Positions 18,211 to 28,994 of a stretch of DNA of 64,000 nt are shown piece by piece. The DNA comes from Ideonella alba. GTDB taxonomy: Bacteria; Pseudomonadota; Gammaproteobacteria; Burkholderiales; Burkholderiaceae_C. The notes under the pieces were generated by a model. That model saw only the letters and a list, made by a program, of their open reading frames with translations, was not told the origin of the DNA and did not search any database. The stretch spans positions 248,001 through 312,000 of the forward strand of contig NZ_JAGQDF010000006.1 of assembly GCF_018069875.1 (NCBI RefSeq). Direction: 5' to 3'. Made by a program: the position numbers and the translations under genes. Each line of letters begins with the position of its first letter. Position 1 is the first letter of the stretch.

Positions 18211-20088
18211 TCAGTCGTCCACCGGGTCGTCCTTCTCCAGCATGGTCGCCACGCGGCGGGCGATCGGGCCGGGCACCGGCGCCTGCCGGGCTGCCCGCTG
18301 CCCGGGCACCAGCCGGTCGGCCGGGACCGGCCGCACGCCATGGCGGGCCGTGGGCACGGTGAACAGGCCCGGCACGCTGATCGCGCGGAACACCGTGTCC
18401 GCGTGGTATTCGCGGACGAACTCGACCCAGTTCGTCTCCTGCAGGAACGGCACCACCCCGACCTGCAGACGCGCCGGACCCTGCCCGGGATTGATGTCGA
18501 CGTAGAAGGGTGTGCGCCAGTCCCACTGGCCGCTGCGGGTGGGGTCGGGCAGGAAGATGTTCATCGCCAGGTGCGGATCGGTGAAATCCCAGACGATCTC
18601 GCCGCGATCGTCCATCCACGGCGAGTCGATGTCGCCGACCCGCTTGATGCCCTCCAGTGCACGGCACAGCGCCAGCGCCGCGGTGTGGACCTCGGGCCAG
18701 TCTTCCAGGTCGCGGGCCATGCAGTGGGCCAGGCTGTGCAGGTCGGTCAGTTGGTCCGGCCCTTCCAGCAGCAGGTCGCCACTGGTGTCGTACTGCTGGG
18801 CTTTGACCACGGCCGCCTCGATGCGGCGGCGGGACCGCCGCGGGTGGCGGGTGGTGCGCAGCTCCTGCAGCAGGGCGTCGGACAGCTGCTCGACGCCCCG
18901 CGTGACGTCGGCCATGCGGCGCAACTCCAGCGCGCCGCCGACCAGCGGATGGCGACCCCGCTGGGACAGCAGGCGATGGTTTTCCTCGACGAACCAGCCG
19001 GCCAGGGTCACTGCAGCGGTGGAACCAGCCTGGGCCAGGCGGCGAAACACCGCCGGGTACGAGGCGGCACCGGAGAAGTAGTTGGTGCTGCAGTAGCCGC
19101 TGGCCGCGTCGGCGTAGGGCGCCACCGTGTGCAGCACCTCGACCGACATGTTGAAGCAGTTGGCCAGGTGCAGCACGGCCAACCGGGACCCGCTGCCCTG
19201 CAAGCCGGCCGCCAGGGCCTGGCCCAGCACCCAGGTGGGCATGGACGCATGGCTGACCGGCAAGGTGGGGCCACCGCCCGGCAGGGTCGGGCCGCCGCCC
19301 GGCAGGGTGGGGCCACCGCCCGGCAGGGTCGGACCACCGCCCGGCAGGGTCGGACCACCGCCCGGCAAGGTCGGGCCGCCGCCCGGCAAGGTCGGGCCGC
19401 CGCCCGGCAGGGTGGGGCCACCGCCCGGCAAGGTGGGGCCACCGCCCGGCAGGGTGGGGCCACCGCCCGGCAGGGTGGGGCCACCGCCCGGCAGGGTGGG
19501 GCCACCGCCTGGCAGGGTGGGGCCACCGCCCGGCAGGGTCGGGCCGCCCCCCGGCAGGGTCGGGCCGCCGCCCGGCAGTGTGGGCACACCGCGCTCGTAC
19601 ACCGACCGACCGGAAGCGTCGAAAGGGGCCTGTTCCTGGCCGGCGCGCTGCCAGTCACCCAGTCGCCCGAGTTCGTGCAGGTGCATCAGGCCTGCCTTGT
19701 CGATGGCGGGCAGGTAGCCGCTGCCGTGGCCTTCCAGGCACAGCGCCAGGCGCTTGCCAGGGTAGCGGGCCAGCGCGGTCTGTAGCAGGCCGGACAGCGA
19801 CGGCGCCGCCGCCATGTCCAGCTTCCAGCAGATCTCTTCGCGCAGCGCGGCCGGTGCCGCGGGGTCGATCTGCAGCAGCCGGGTCGGCTCGCCGGGCAGG
19901 TCCAGCATCGCCAGCACCGGCACGCCGCTGGCGGCGACCTCCGACAGCGACGCCAACAGCGGATGGTCGCGCCAGCGGGTGTTGTCGCCGGGATAGCGGC
20001 TGAGCGCGTAGTCGTCGCCAAAAGGCGCGTAGACCAGCAGACACAGGTCCTGGGCCTGCACCGGGAGGGGGGTGTTGTCAGACGGCAT
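18211..20088 (-). CDS. Clostripain-like (C11, caspase-fold) cysteine peptidase with PTLPGGG repeat insert
   Basis: 625-residue protein with no signal peptide, so probably cytoplasmic. The caspase-fold dyad is visible: His121 in CLEGHGSGYLP and Cys311 in LHLANCFNMSVEVLHTV, followed by the YADAASGYCSTN segment typical of C11 enzymes (clostripain family, usually Arg-specific). Between them lie 15 perfect PTLPGGG heptads plus a sixteenth PTLP (residues 169-277). In clostripain, the linker removed on autoactivation also lies between the catalytic His and Cys. The ATG at 20088 has AGGAG seven bases upstream; the open frame extends far further but only as a shadow of the divergent gene. A regulator gene is divergent, and two small genes follow. 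Confidence 0.75.
   Translation of the reverse strand: MPSDNTPLPVQAQDLCLLVYAPFGDDYALSRYPGDNTRWRDHPLLASLSEVAASGVPVLAMLDLPGEPTRLLQIDPAAPAALREEICWKLDMAAAPSLSGLLQTALARYPGKRLALCLEGHGSGYLPAIDKAGLMHLHELGRLGDWQRAGQEQAPFDASGRSVYERGVPTLPGGGPTLPGGGPTLPGGGPTLPGGGPTLPGGGPTLPGGGPTLPGGGPTLPGGGPTLPGGGPTLPGGGPTLPGGGPTLPGGGPTLPGGGPTLPGGGPTLPGGGPTLPVSHASMPTWVLGQALAAGLQGSGSRLAVLHLANCFNMSVEVLHTVAPYADAASGYCSTNYFSGAASYPAVFRRLAQAGSTAAVTLAGWFVEENHRLLSQRGRHPLVGGALELRRMADVTRGVEQLSDALLQELRTTRHPRRSRRRIEAAVVKAQQYDTSGDLLLEGPDQLTDLHSLAHCMARDLEDWPEVHTAALALCRALEGIKRVGDIDSPWMDDRGEIVWDFTDPHLAMNIFLPDPTRSGQWDWRTPFYVDINPGQGPARLQVGVVPFLQETNWVEFVREYHADTVFRAISVPGLFTVPTARHGVRPVPADRLVPGQRAARQAPVPGPIARRVATMLEKDDPVDD
19258..19584 (-). repeat. 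21-bp tandem repeat (about 15.5 units) within the C11 peptidase gene
   Basis: In-frame minisatellite whose unit encodes PTLPGGG on the minus strand. Units differ only at a few positions (CAAGG/CAGGG, TGGGG/TCGGG/TCGGA) and almost all differences are silent, so the amino-acid repeat is fully conserved. The + strand would read VGPPPGR, but that frame has no supporting start or context. Copy number is expected to vary between strains. Confidence 0.95.
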
Positions 20089-20205
20089 GGGTACTCCTGA
20101 ATCGATGTCCGCGGATGCTGGACGCACCTCGGCCACGTTGCCTGCAGCACCATAGGCGAGACCGCCCTGCAAGGCCACGCAGGCGGCAGCACCGATCCCG
20201 GCCGA

Positions 20206-20228
20206 GCGTGTACGATTGATGGACGATT
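20206..20228. promoter_or_regulatory. Copy 2 of the 23-bp shared element, between C11 peptidase and TPR regulator
   Basis: Reads GCGTG, one variable base, ACGATTGATGGACGATT on the + strand, with ACGATT repeated at an 11-bp period. It matches copy 1 (18164) at 19 of 23 positions. It lies 117 bases from the C11 peptidase ATG and only 24 bases from the ATG of the divergent TPR regulator. It could therefore control the peptidase and autoregulate the regulator. Consensus: ACGATYGATRGACGATY preceded by GCGTGK. Confidence 0.6.
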
Positions 20229-20252
20229 CCTCTTCGCCCCGTCGCCATCGCC

Positions 20253-22565
20253 ATGACCCCCGCCACGCGCACGCTCTCGTCCCGGGCCTTCGACGTGCTG
20301 CTGAATGCCGGCCTCCAGGCGCACCGCAATGGCCAGTTGCATGAAGGTCTGGGGCCGCGTCATCCCCGCCTGGCAGCCTGGCTGCAGCGGCGCTGGCTGC
20401 AGCCGGTGCTGGGCACACTGGGCGATGCCGTGCCGCCCACGCAGCGACGGCTGTTCGCGCTGCGCTGCGTGCTGGTCTGGGCACTGTCGCAGCTGCGACC
20501 CGACCGTCAGCCGGGCCTGGCCGACATCCCGGCGCAGGCCTGGCTGCAGAGCACCAGCTGGCGACCGCTGCTGGCGCTGGCCAGCCACCACGGCTTTCTG
20601 GCGGTACCGGCCTTCCCGTCGCACTACCGGCGCCGTGAGAACGAGACCGCCGTCGACAACCTGTGCGGCCTGTGGTCGGTGGTGCCCAGCACGCTCTACC
20701 GCTACATGGACAAGGGCCGCCAGCAGCTGGGCGCCGCGCTGCTGCAGCGCGAGCCGCCCGGCGAGTGGCTGCTGAGCCTGCGCCAGGCCGCCTGGCGCGC
20801 ACTGTCCGAGCAGCCCGTGGCCACGCCAACGCCCGGCCGGCCCTGGCACCTGGCGCAGGCTGAGCAGGCGATGGCCGAGGCGCGCGCCACCGACGCGCTG
20901 TGGCACAGCCTGTCCGCCGACGACCCGGCGCTGGTGCTGCAGGTCTTCCGCCGCCATTCGCTGGCCCTGGCCGCCACCGAGGAGGCCGATGCGATGGTCG
21001 ACAGCTGGGAGCTGCCCCGCCGCGACCGGCGGGTGGCCTTCGAGGTGGCGCTGGACATGGCGACGCTGTGGCGCCACCGGCACGACCTGCTGCGCGAGAA
21101 CGACTGCCTGCAGCAGGCCCTGCGCATCGCCGATGCCACCGGGCTGGCGCTGCTGTGCGGTCGGGCCTTCGCGGCGCTGGGCCGTTTCCACATGGCCCGC
21201 GACCACGACCGCACCCTGGCCTGCTACGACGACGCGTTGCGCCATCTGCGGGTGGCCGCCGGTGGCCCCACCGACGACCCCGACACCGAACGCGCGCGCG
21301 AAGAGCTGGTGCGCTCGCTGGTGCACCTGGCCTGGATCCACCTGCGCTGCAGCGACCCGAAGTCGCTGCCCCTGCTGGAGCAGGTGGACGAGCTCGACCG
21401 CGACCACCCGCTGCCCGACGAGATCCGCGCCGAGGTGGAGCAGGTCTGGGGCGAGTACTGGCGCTGCGCCGGCCAATTGCAGAAGGCGCTGGCGCACAAG
21501 CAGCGCGCGCTGAACATCTACGAGCGCCTGGGCGACCAGCGCTCGGCGCTGTCCACCTGCAACAACCTGAGCCTGATCTACGCCGAGGCCCGGGACATCG
21601 GCCGGGCGATCCACTACGGCCAGCGCGTGCTGGACGCCGCCCGCGACACGACACTGGAGCCCGAGGTGCTGGCCGGCGCGCAACTGCACGTGGGCATCGC
21701 GCACTTCTACAAGGCCCAGTACGACCTGGCGATCCAGCACTACGACGCCGCGATGCAGGTCTACGAGCGCGGCGGCATCAGCGGCCGCCTGAGCGTCTGC
21801 CACTTCAACCTGGCCGAGGCCTACTTCCACCGCTACGCGCGCGACCAGAACCCCGAGGACGAGCGCCTGGGCGACCACCATGCCGGCATCGCACTGCGGC
21901 TGGGCCAGCTCGACCAGCGTCAGGGCTGGGCCGAGACCGTCGGTGCGCTGAAGTCCAATGCCCTGGGATCCGACAACCTGCCCGACCGGCTGCTGCCCGA
22001 CGAGTTTGCCGACCACTACCAGGAGATGAACGCGGTGCGACAGCAGCGGCGCCGGCTGGCCATGCCGGACCTGCCACCGGTCGAGCAGGTGCGCGCGCGG
22101 CTGCAGATCGCCCGCGCCTACCTGGCGATCGCCGTGCGCGAGCGCGAGTCAGCGCTGGCGCTGGCACACACCCACGGCCGCCCCGAGGACATGGATGAGG
22201 CGCTGGACAGTCTGCGCGATGTGTTCGAGCGGGCGCTGAGCCAGGAGGAGCTGCGGCGCGCGCACTGGGAGGCCCAGGCCGCGGACCTGCTGGACCGAGC
22301 GCGCTGCGCCAAGGTGCTGGCGCATCTGGCGCAGCACGGCGCGCTGCAGAAGCGCCATTACGCAGCGATCAGCGGTCTGGGCCTGGCGACCGCCAGCAAG
22401 CACCTGGTGGCGCTGGCGGGACGCGGCCTGCTGGTGCAGATCGGCAAGGGGCCGGCCACCCGCTACGAGTTGCCGGATGCCTCATCGCAGCCGGCCCAGC
22501 GACCCGACCACCCGCGGCCGGACGACGAGGCCGGCAGCGGCCGCTCAGCCGCGACCCTGCACTGA
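20253..22565 (+). CDS. Large TPR-repeat regulator with two helix-turn-helix regions
   Basis: 770 residues. A possible N-terminal HTH lies at about 130-160 (AVDNLCGLWSVVPSTLYRYM). A long array of helical TPR-like repeats spans roughly 240-600, clearest in QKALAHKQRALNIYERLGDQ and the following DIGRAIHYGQRVLDAA and YDLAIQHYDAAMQVYERGG. A winged helix is at about 695-741 (KRHYAAISGLGLATASKHLV, then a wing GKGPATRYEL). Such proteins usually sense a peptide or partner through the TPRs and act on DNA. It is divergent from the C11 peptidase, and the shared 23-bp element lies directly before its ATG. It does not match a named family that I recognise. Confidence 0.75.
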   Translation: MTPATRTLSSRAFDVLLNAGLQAHRNGQLHEGLGPRHPRLAAWLQRRWLQPVLGTLGDAVPPTQRRLFALRCVLVWALSQLRPDRQPGLADIPAQAWLQSTSWRPLLALASHHGFLAVPAFPSHYRRRENETAVDNLCGLWSVVPSTLYRYMDKGRQQLGAALLQREPPGEWLLSLRQAAWRALSEQPVATPTPGRPWHLAQAEQAMAEARATDALWHSLSADDPALVLQVFRRHSLALAATEEADAMVDSWELPRRDRRVAFEVALDMATLWRHRHDLLRENDCLQQALRIADATGLALLCGRAFAALGRFHMARDHDRTLACYDDALRHLRVAAGGPTDDPDTERAREELVRSLVHLAWIHLRCSDPKSLPLLEQVDELDRDHPLPDEIRAEVEQVWGEYWRCAGQLQKALAHKQRALNIYERLGDQRSALSTCNNLSLIYAEARDIGRAIHYGQRVLDAARDTTLEPEVLAGAQLHVGIAHFYKAQYDLAIQHYDAAMQVYERGGISGRLSVCHFNLAEAYFHRYARDQNPEDERLGDHHAGIALRLGQLDQRQGWAETVGALKSNALGSDNLPDRLLPDEFADHYQEMNAVRQQRRRLAMPDLPPVEQVRARLQIARAYLAIAVRERESALALAHTHGRPEDMDEALDSLRDVFERALSQEELRRAHWEAQAADLLDRARCAKVLAHLAQHGALQKRHYAAISGLGLATASKHLVALAGRGLLVQIGKGPATRYELPDASSQPAQRPDHPRPDDEAGSGRSAATLH

Positions 22566-22570
22566 GTGAG

Positions 22571-22594
22571 CGGCGCGCCTCATGCGGCGCGCCA
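22571..22594. terminator. GC hairpin between convergent TPR regulator and secA
   Basis: Two copies of the self-complementary GGCGCGCC (22572-22579 and 22586-22593) separated by six bases can form a strong hairpin in the 34-bp gap between convergent stop codons. No T-tract is present. Confidence 0.45.
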
Positions 22595-22599
22595 CGGCC

Positions 22600-25344
<2,745 letters not shown>

Positions 25345-25469
25345 GCGGCGAGGGGCCTGAGGAATCGTCGGGGCGACGCCCGCAGATGGGGCCGCGGCAC
25401 CCACGGTTCAAGGGGCGCGTCGCAAACGTTCCATGTTATCACCCGGGCATGGCCGGGCTGCCCCCGCGT

Positions 25470-26432
25470 TCAGGGGCCGGCGGCGGCCAGGAAACGCGAC
25501 GGGTTCTGCGGCACGCCGTCGATCAGCACCTCGAAATGCAGGTGCGGGCCGGTGGAGCGGCCGGAATTGCCCACCAGCGCCACCTGCTGGCCGCGCTTGA
25601 CGATGTCACCGGTGTTGACCAGGATCTTCGAGGTGTGGGCGTAACGCGTGGACAGGCCGTTGCCATGGTCGATCTCCAGCAGCTGGCCGTACTGCGGATG
25701 CCAGGCGGTGGAGGTGACCACGCCGCCGGCGGCCGAAAAGATCGGCGTGCCCGGGGCGGCCTGGAAGTCCTGGCCGGTGTGCAGCGCCGGCCGGCCGGTG
25801 AAGGGGTCGGCGCGGAAACCGAAGGCCGAGCCGATCGGCGCGTCGATCGGGCGGCTGCTGGGCAGCATCAGCGAGGCCAGGCGCTTCTCGAACAGGCGCG
25901 ACTCGGTCAGCGTGAAGACATCGGCATGCAGCTCGACGCGCTGCTCCAGCTGCGACATGGCTTCGTTCAGCACCTCCAGGCTGGGGTGATCCAGCGGCAG
26001 GTAGGGGCCGCCGGCGCCGCGCGGTGCCGGCGTCGGTGCCGGCATCAGTGCGGCCGAGGCGGCCGGCGCGGTCGGCTGCAGCAGCCTGAGCTCATCGGGC
26101 TTGACGCCGGCCAGATTGGTCAGGCGGTCCCCCATGGCTTCGAGGCGGATCATGCGCGCCTGCATGTCGCCCACCTTGGAGGCCATGGCGTCCAGGTTCT
26201 CGCGCATGAAGCGGTCGCGCTGCGCAAATTCGTCGCGCACCACGAGCTTGACGATCTGGCTGACCACCGGCCAGCCCTCGCGCGCCGCCGCCAGGAAGAT
26301 GAAGTGGTAGATCGTGCCCGACAGCAGCAGCAGCGCCATCAGCAGGGCCAGCACGGCCGAGCTGATCTGCAGCCGGCTGAGCTGGAAGGCGCGGGTGCGG
26401 GAGGCGCCCTCGCCGGTGATCAGGATCTGCAT
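25470..26432 (-). CDS. M23-family peptidase, envelope-anchored
   Basis: Zinc-peptidase-fold protein of 320 residues. One N-terminal membrane span (about 22-45) follows a short cytoplasmic start. A coiled-coil region follows (SKVGDMQARMIRLEAMGDRL), then the LytM/M23 domain with HTGQDF and HLHFE, the metal-binding motifs. It probably cuts or binds peptidoglycan cross-links in the periplasm. The ATG at 26432 has AAGGAG nine bases upstream. It is divergent from dciA, 19 bases away, and upstream of secA. Confidence 0.9.
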   Translation of the reverse strand: MQILITGEGASRTRAFQLSRLQISSAVLALLMALLLLSGTIYHFIFLAAAREGWPVVSQIVKLVVRDEFAQRDRFMRENLDAMASKVGDMQARMIRLEAMGDRLTNLAGVKPDELRLLQPTAPAASAALMPAPTPAPRGAGGPYLPLDHPSLEVLNEAMSQLEQRVELHADVFTLTESRLFEKRLASLMLPSSRPIDAPIGSAFGFRADPFTGRPALHTGQDFQAAPGTPIFSAAGGVVTSTAWHPQYGQLLEIDHGNGLSTRYAHTSKILVNTGDIVKRGQQVALVGNSGRSTGPHLHFEVLIDGVPQNPSRFLAAAGP

Positions 26433-26451
26433 CGAACTACACTCCTTGCCG

Positions 26452-26772
26452 ATGAACCTTCCCGGCAAGCACCAGCCCCACACCCGGCCGATCGCCGAGG
26501 CGCTGGATGCCAACCAGGCCCTGGGCCGACTGCTGGAGCGGCTGCGCGAGTCTCAGCGCCGGCATGCGCTGATCCTGCCCGCCCTGGCACCGGCCTTGCG
26601 GCCCTGGGTCCAGCCCGGGCCGCTCGATGACGAGGGCTGGACGCTGCTGGTGCCCAATGCCGCCGTGGCGGCCAAGATGCGCCACGCCCTGCCCCACCTG
26701 GAAGCGGTGCTGGCCGAGGCCGGCCGCCCGCCGCTGCCCCTGCGGATCAAGGTGCGCTCCGGGCGCCCCTGA
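26452..26772 (+). CDS. dciA: DUF721/DciA-family protein, probable DnaB helicase loader
   Basis: 106-residue protein of the DUF721 family. DciA members recruit and load the replicative helicase DnaB in bacteria lacking DnaC. The conserved core is seen in LRPWVQPGPLDDEGWTLLVP and NAAVAAKMRHALPHLEAVL, the usual KH-like fold residues. It is at the short end of the family's range. It sits divergent from the M23 peptidase and before a tRNA on the opposite strand. The gene symbol rests on family membership only. Confidence 0.8.
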   Translation: MNLPGKHQPHTRPIAEALDANQALGRLLERLRESQRRHALILPALAPALRPWVQPGPLDDEGWTLLVPNAAVAAKMRHALPHLEAVLAEAGRPPLPLRIKVRSGRP

Positions 26773-26833
26773 GCCGGGGAGCCCCGGAGCCGTTTCGGCC
26801 GCGGGGCACGCATTATTCCACGCCCCGCCAGGA

Positions 26834-26909
26834 TGGTGCCGGCTATCCGAATCGAACGGATGACCTACGGTTTACAAGACCGTTGCTCTACCAACTGAGC
26901 TAAGCCGGC
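26834..26909 (-). tRNA. tRNA-Thr (anticodon TGT)
   Basis: The minus strand folds as a full cloverleaf. The acceptor stem GCCGGC pairs with GCCGGC, the D-arm is TAGCTCAGTTGGTAGAGCA, and the anticodon loop CTTGTAA carries TGT, reading ACA threonine codons. The T-arm holds GTTCGATTC and the CCA end is encoded. Length is 76 nt with CCA. Confidence 0.97.
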
Positions 26910-26954
26910 GGATCGGGTGGGCATTCTAGGAGGCGCCCGACTGCGCGCGGGCGC

Positions 26955-27485
26955 CTACTTCACGCGTTTGAGCGCGGGCCGTCCGGCGCCCGGCGTGGCC
27001 GGGCCGGAGGGCTCGGGGTCGGGCGGTGTGTCGGCGTCGGCGCTGGGCTCGACACTGGCCAGGCGCAGACCGGTGGCCGGCCGGGCCGTCGCCGCGGGTG
27101 GCGTCACCAGGGTCTGGGGCTCGGTGGCGGCCGCCTCGGCGGTGGGCATCGGGAAGGCCATGCCCTGGCCATTCTCGCGGGCATAGATGGCCACCACGTG
27201 GTCCACCGGCACGACGATCTCGCGCGCGACGCCGCCGAAGCGGGCCTTGAACTCGATGAAGTCGTTGCCCAGCTTCAGGCCGCTGGTGGCCTCGAAGCCG
27301 ACGTTGAGCACGATCTCGTTGTTCTTCACGTACTCGGCGGGCACCTGCACCGAGGCATCGACAAACACCGCCACGTAGGGCGTGAAGCCGTTGTCGGTGC
27401 ACCAGTCGTGCAAGGCCCGGATCAGGTAGGGCCGGGTCGAGGTGCCCTGGTTGTCCGGGCTGGCAGGCGGCGGCGTCGTGGTCAT
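26955..27485 (-). CDS. sspB: ClpXP specificity-enhancing factor SspB
   Basis: Adaptor of 176 residues that delivers ssrA-tagged and other substrates to ClpXP. The folded N-terminal domain (RPYLIRALHDWCTDNGFTPY, NNEIVLNVGFEATSGLKLGN, VVPVDHVVAIYARENGQGM) matches the family. A flexible linker follows, ending in a short C-terminal ClpX-docking tail (GRPALKRVK). It lies 19 bases downstream of sspA in the same direction, the usual sspAB operon. Confidence 0.96.
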   Translation of the reverse strand: MTTTPPPASPDNQGTSTRPYLIRALHDWCTDNGFTPYVAVFVDASVQVPAEYVKNNEIVLNVGFEATSGLKLGNDFIEFKARFGGVAREIVVPVDHVVAIYARENGQGMAFPMPTAEAAATEPQTLVTPPAATARPATGLRLASVEPSADADTPPDPEPSGPATPGAGRPALKRVK

Positions 27486-27504
27486 CGTGGCTCTGGCCGG
27501 GCGA

Positions 27505-28116
27505 TTACTTGCGCATCACCTTCTCGGAGGGCGTCAGCGCCTCGATGTAGGCCGGGCGCGAGAAGATGCGCTCGGCGTACTTCAGCAGCGGCGCGGCGTT
27601 CTTCGACAGGTCGATGCCGTAGTAGTCCAGGCGCCACAGCAGCGGGGCGATCGCCACGTCGAGCATGCTGAAGTCGTCGCCCAGCATGTACTTGTTCTTC
27701 AGGAAGATCGGCGCGAGCTGGGTGAGGCGGTCGCGGATCTGGCCGCGGGCCTTCTCGAGCTGCTTGTCGGTGGCCTTGATGCCCCGGCCTTCCAGGATGT
27801 TGACGTTGGCGAACAGTTCCTTCTCGAAGTTGAAGAGGAACAGGCGCACGCGGGCACGCGCCACCGGGTCGCCCGGCATCAGCTGCGGGTGCGGGAAGCG
27901 CTCGTCGATGTACTCGTTGATGATGTGCGACTCGTACAGGATCAGGTCGCGCTCGACGAGGATGGGCACCTCGTTGTACGGGTTCATCAGCGCGATGTCC
28001 TCGGGCTTGGCGAAGAGGTCGACATCGCGGATCTCGAAGTCCATGCCTTTCTCGAACAGCACGAAGCGGCAGCGGTGCGAGTAGGGGCAGGTGGTACCGG
28101 AGTAAAGCACCATCAT
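27505..28116 (-). CDS. sspA: Stringent starvation protein SspA (GST-fold RNA polymerase-associated protein)
   Basis: 203-residue GST-like protein that binds RNA polymerase and shapes stress and stationary-phase transcription. The thioredoxin-like N domain reads VLYSGTTCPYSHRCRFVLFE, and the SspA-typical NPYNEVPILVERDLILYES follows. The helical C domain contains DDFSMLDVAIAPLLWRLDYY. Two adjacent ATGs (28116 and 28113) could start translation; AGGAG is placed for either. It heads the sspAB operon and lies downstream of petABC, separated by an intrinsic terminator. Confidence 0.95.
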   Translation of the reverse strand: MMVLYSGTTCPYSHRCRFVLFEKGMDFEIRDVDLFAKPEDIALMNPYNEVPILVERDLILYESHIINEYIDERFPHPQLMPGDPVARARVRLFLFNFEKELFANVNILEGRGIKATDKQLEKARGQIRDRLTQLAPIFLKNKYMLGDDFSMLDVAIAPLLWRLDYYGIDLSKNAAPLLKYAERIFSRPAYIEALTPSEKVMRK

Positions 28117-28170
28117 GGTGGCGGGCTCCTTGATCGGAACGGAAAAGCGGTTCGGCAGGGCCGAAAACGG

Positions 28171-28205
28171 AAAAACGCAGTGGGCCCGCATCAGGGTCCC
28201 ACTGC
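28171..28205 (-). terminator. Intrinsic terminator after petC
   Basis: On the minus strand GCAGTGGG (28205-28198) pairs with CCCACTGC (28184-28177). The hairpin is followed by GTTTTTCCGTTTTC. Stem plus T-run at the end of the petABC operon is a classical rho-independent terminator and the clearest in the window. Confidence 0.85.
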
Positions 28206-28245
28206 GCGCGGGGACCGGCGCGCGGCCGGTCCGGCAGGGCCTACT

Positions 28246-28971
28246 TTACTTGACGTCCTTCCAGAACGCGGCGTTGAGGCGATAAGCGAAGAAAGTCAGC
28301 ACCAGCAGGAAGGCCAGCACCGCCATGCCCAGCTTGGTGCGCTGGAACTGCACGGGCTCACCCATCCACTGCAGGTAGGCCACCAGGTCGCCGATGGCGC
28401 TGTCATAGGCCTTGGCGTCCATGGTGCCCGGCTTGGCCAGGGTCAGCGCATGGTCGGCGCCCAGCACCTGCTCGCCCTGCAGTTCCCACAGCACGTGGGG
28501 CATGCCGACGTTGGCGAAGACGGTGTTGTTCCAGCCGGTCGGGCGGGTCTCGTCACGGTAGAAGCCGCGCAGGTAGGTGTACAGGTAGTCGGCACCGGTG
28601 CCTTGCGAGCCGGCGCGCGAACGCGCCACCAGGGTCAGGTCGGGCGGCGTGGCACCGAACCAGTCCTTGGCCTGGCGCGGGTCCATCGAGACCTTCATCA
28701 GGTCGCCGACCTTGTCGCCCGCGAACAGCAGGTTGGTGCGGATCTGCTCCTCGGTCAGACCGATGTCGGTCAGCCGGTTGTAGCGCATGAAGGCTGCCGC
28801 GTGGCAGTTCAGGCAGTAGTTGACGAACAGCTTGGCACCGTTCTGCAGCGAGGCGGTGCTCTGCAGCTTCTCGGTGGGGAACTTGTCCCAGGCGGGGCCA
28901 CCGGTGTTGGCGGTGGCGCCGCTGACCAGGCACAGCGCGGCAGCCAGGCCGGCGATGAGTTTCTTGATCAT
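28246..28971 (-). CDS. petC: Cytochrome c1 of the bc1 complex
   Basis: 241-residue haem protein of ubiquinol-cytochrome c reductase, passing electrons from the Rieske protein to soluble cytochrome c. A signal peptide (KKLIAGLAAALCLVSGATA) is followed by the haem-binding CLNCH in FVNYCLNCHAAAFMRYNRL. The typical segment PPDLTLVARSRAGSQGTGAD is present, and a C-terminal anchor helix (LGMAVLAFLLVLTFFAYRL) closes the protein. The ATG at 28971 is used; an upstream in-frame stretch is the shadow of petB. It is last in petABC and followed by a strong terminator. Confidence 0.97.
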   Translation of the reverse strand: MIKKLIAGLAAALCLVSGATANTGGPAWDKFPTEKLQSTASLQNGAKLFVNYCLNCHAAAFMRYNRLTDIGLTEEQIRTNLLFAGDKVGDLMKVSMDPRQAKDWFGATPPDLTLVARSRAGSQGTGADYLYTYLRGFYRDETRPTGWNNTVFANVGMPHVLWELQGEQVLGADHALTLAKPGTMDAKAYDSAIGDLVAYLQWMGEPVQFQRTKLGMAVLAFLLVLTFFAYRLNAAFWKDVK

Positions 28972-28994
28972 GATGTGGTGTGCTCCTGCCTGGT

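Noticed and set aside
19258..19584. CRISPR-like array
   Set aside because: The units are 21 bp, contiguous, without spacers and in frame with a protein; no cas genes are present.
19127..19717. Plus-strand frame with GPPPGRV repeats resembling a collagen-like protein
   Set aside because: It is the antisense reading of the PTLPGGG array; flanking parts show no signal or domain, and the minus strand has the peptidase dyad.
20089..21654. In-frame upstream extension of the C11 peptidase to a 1147-residue protein
   Set aside because: The added part is antisense to the TPR regulator, is arginine/alanine-rich nonsense, and a good ribosome site marks the ATG at 20088.
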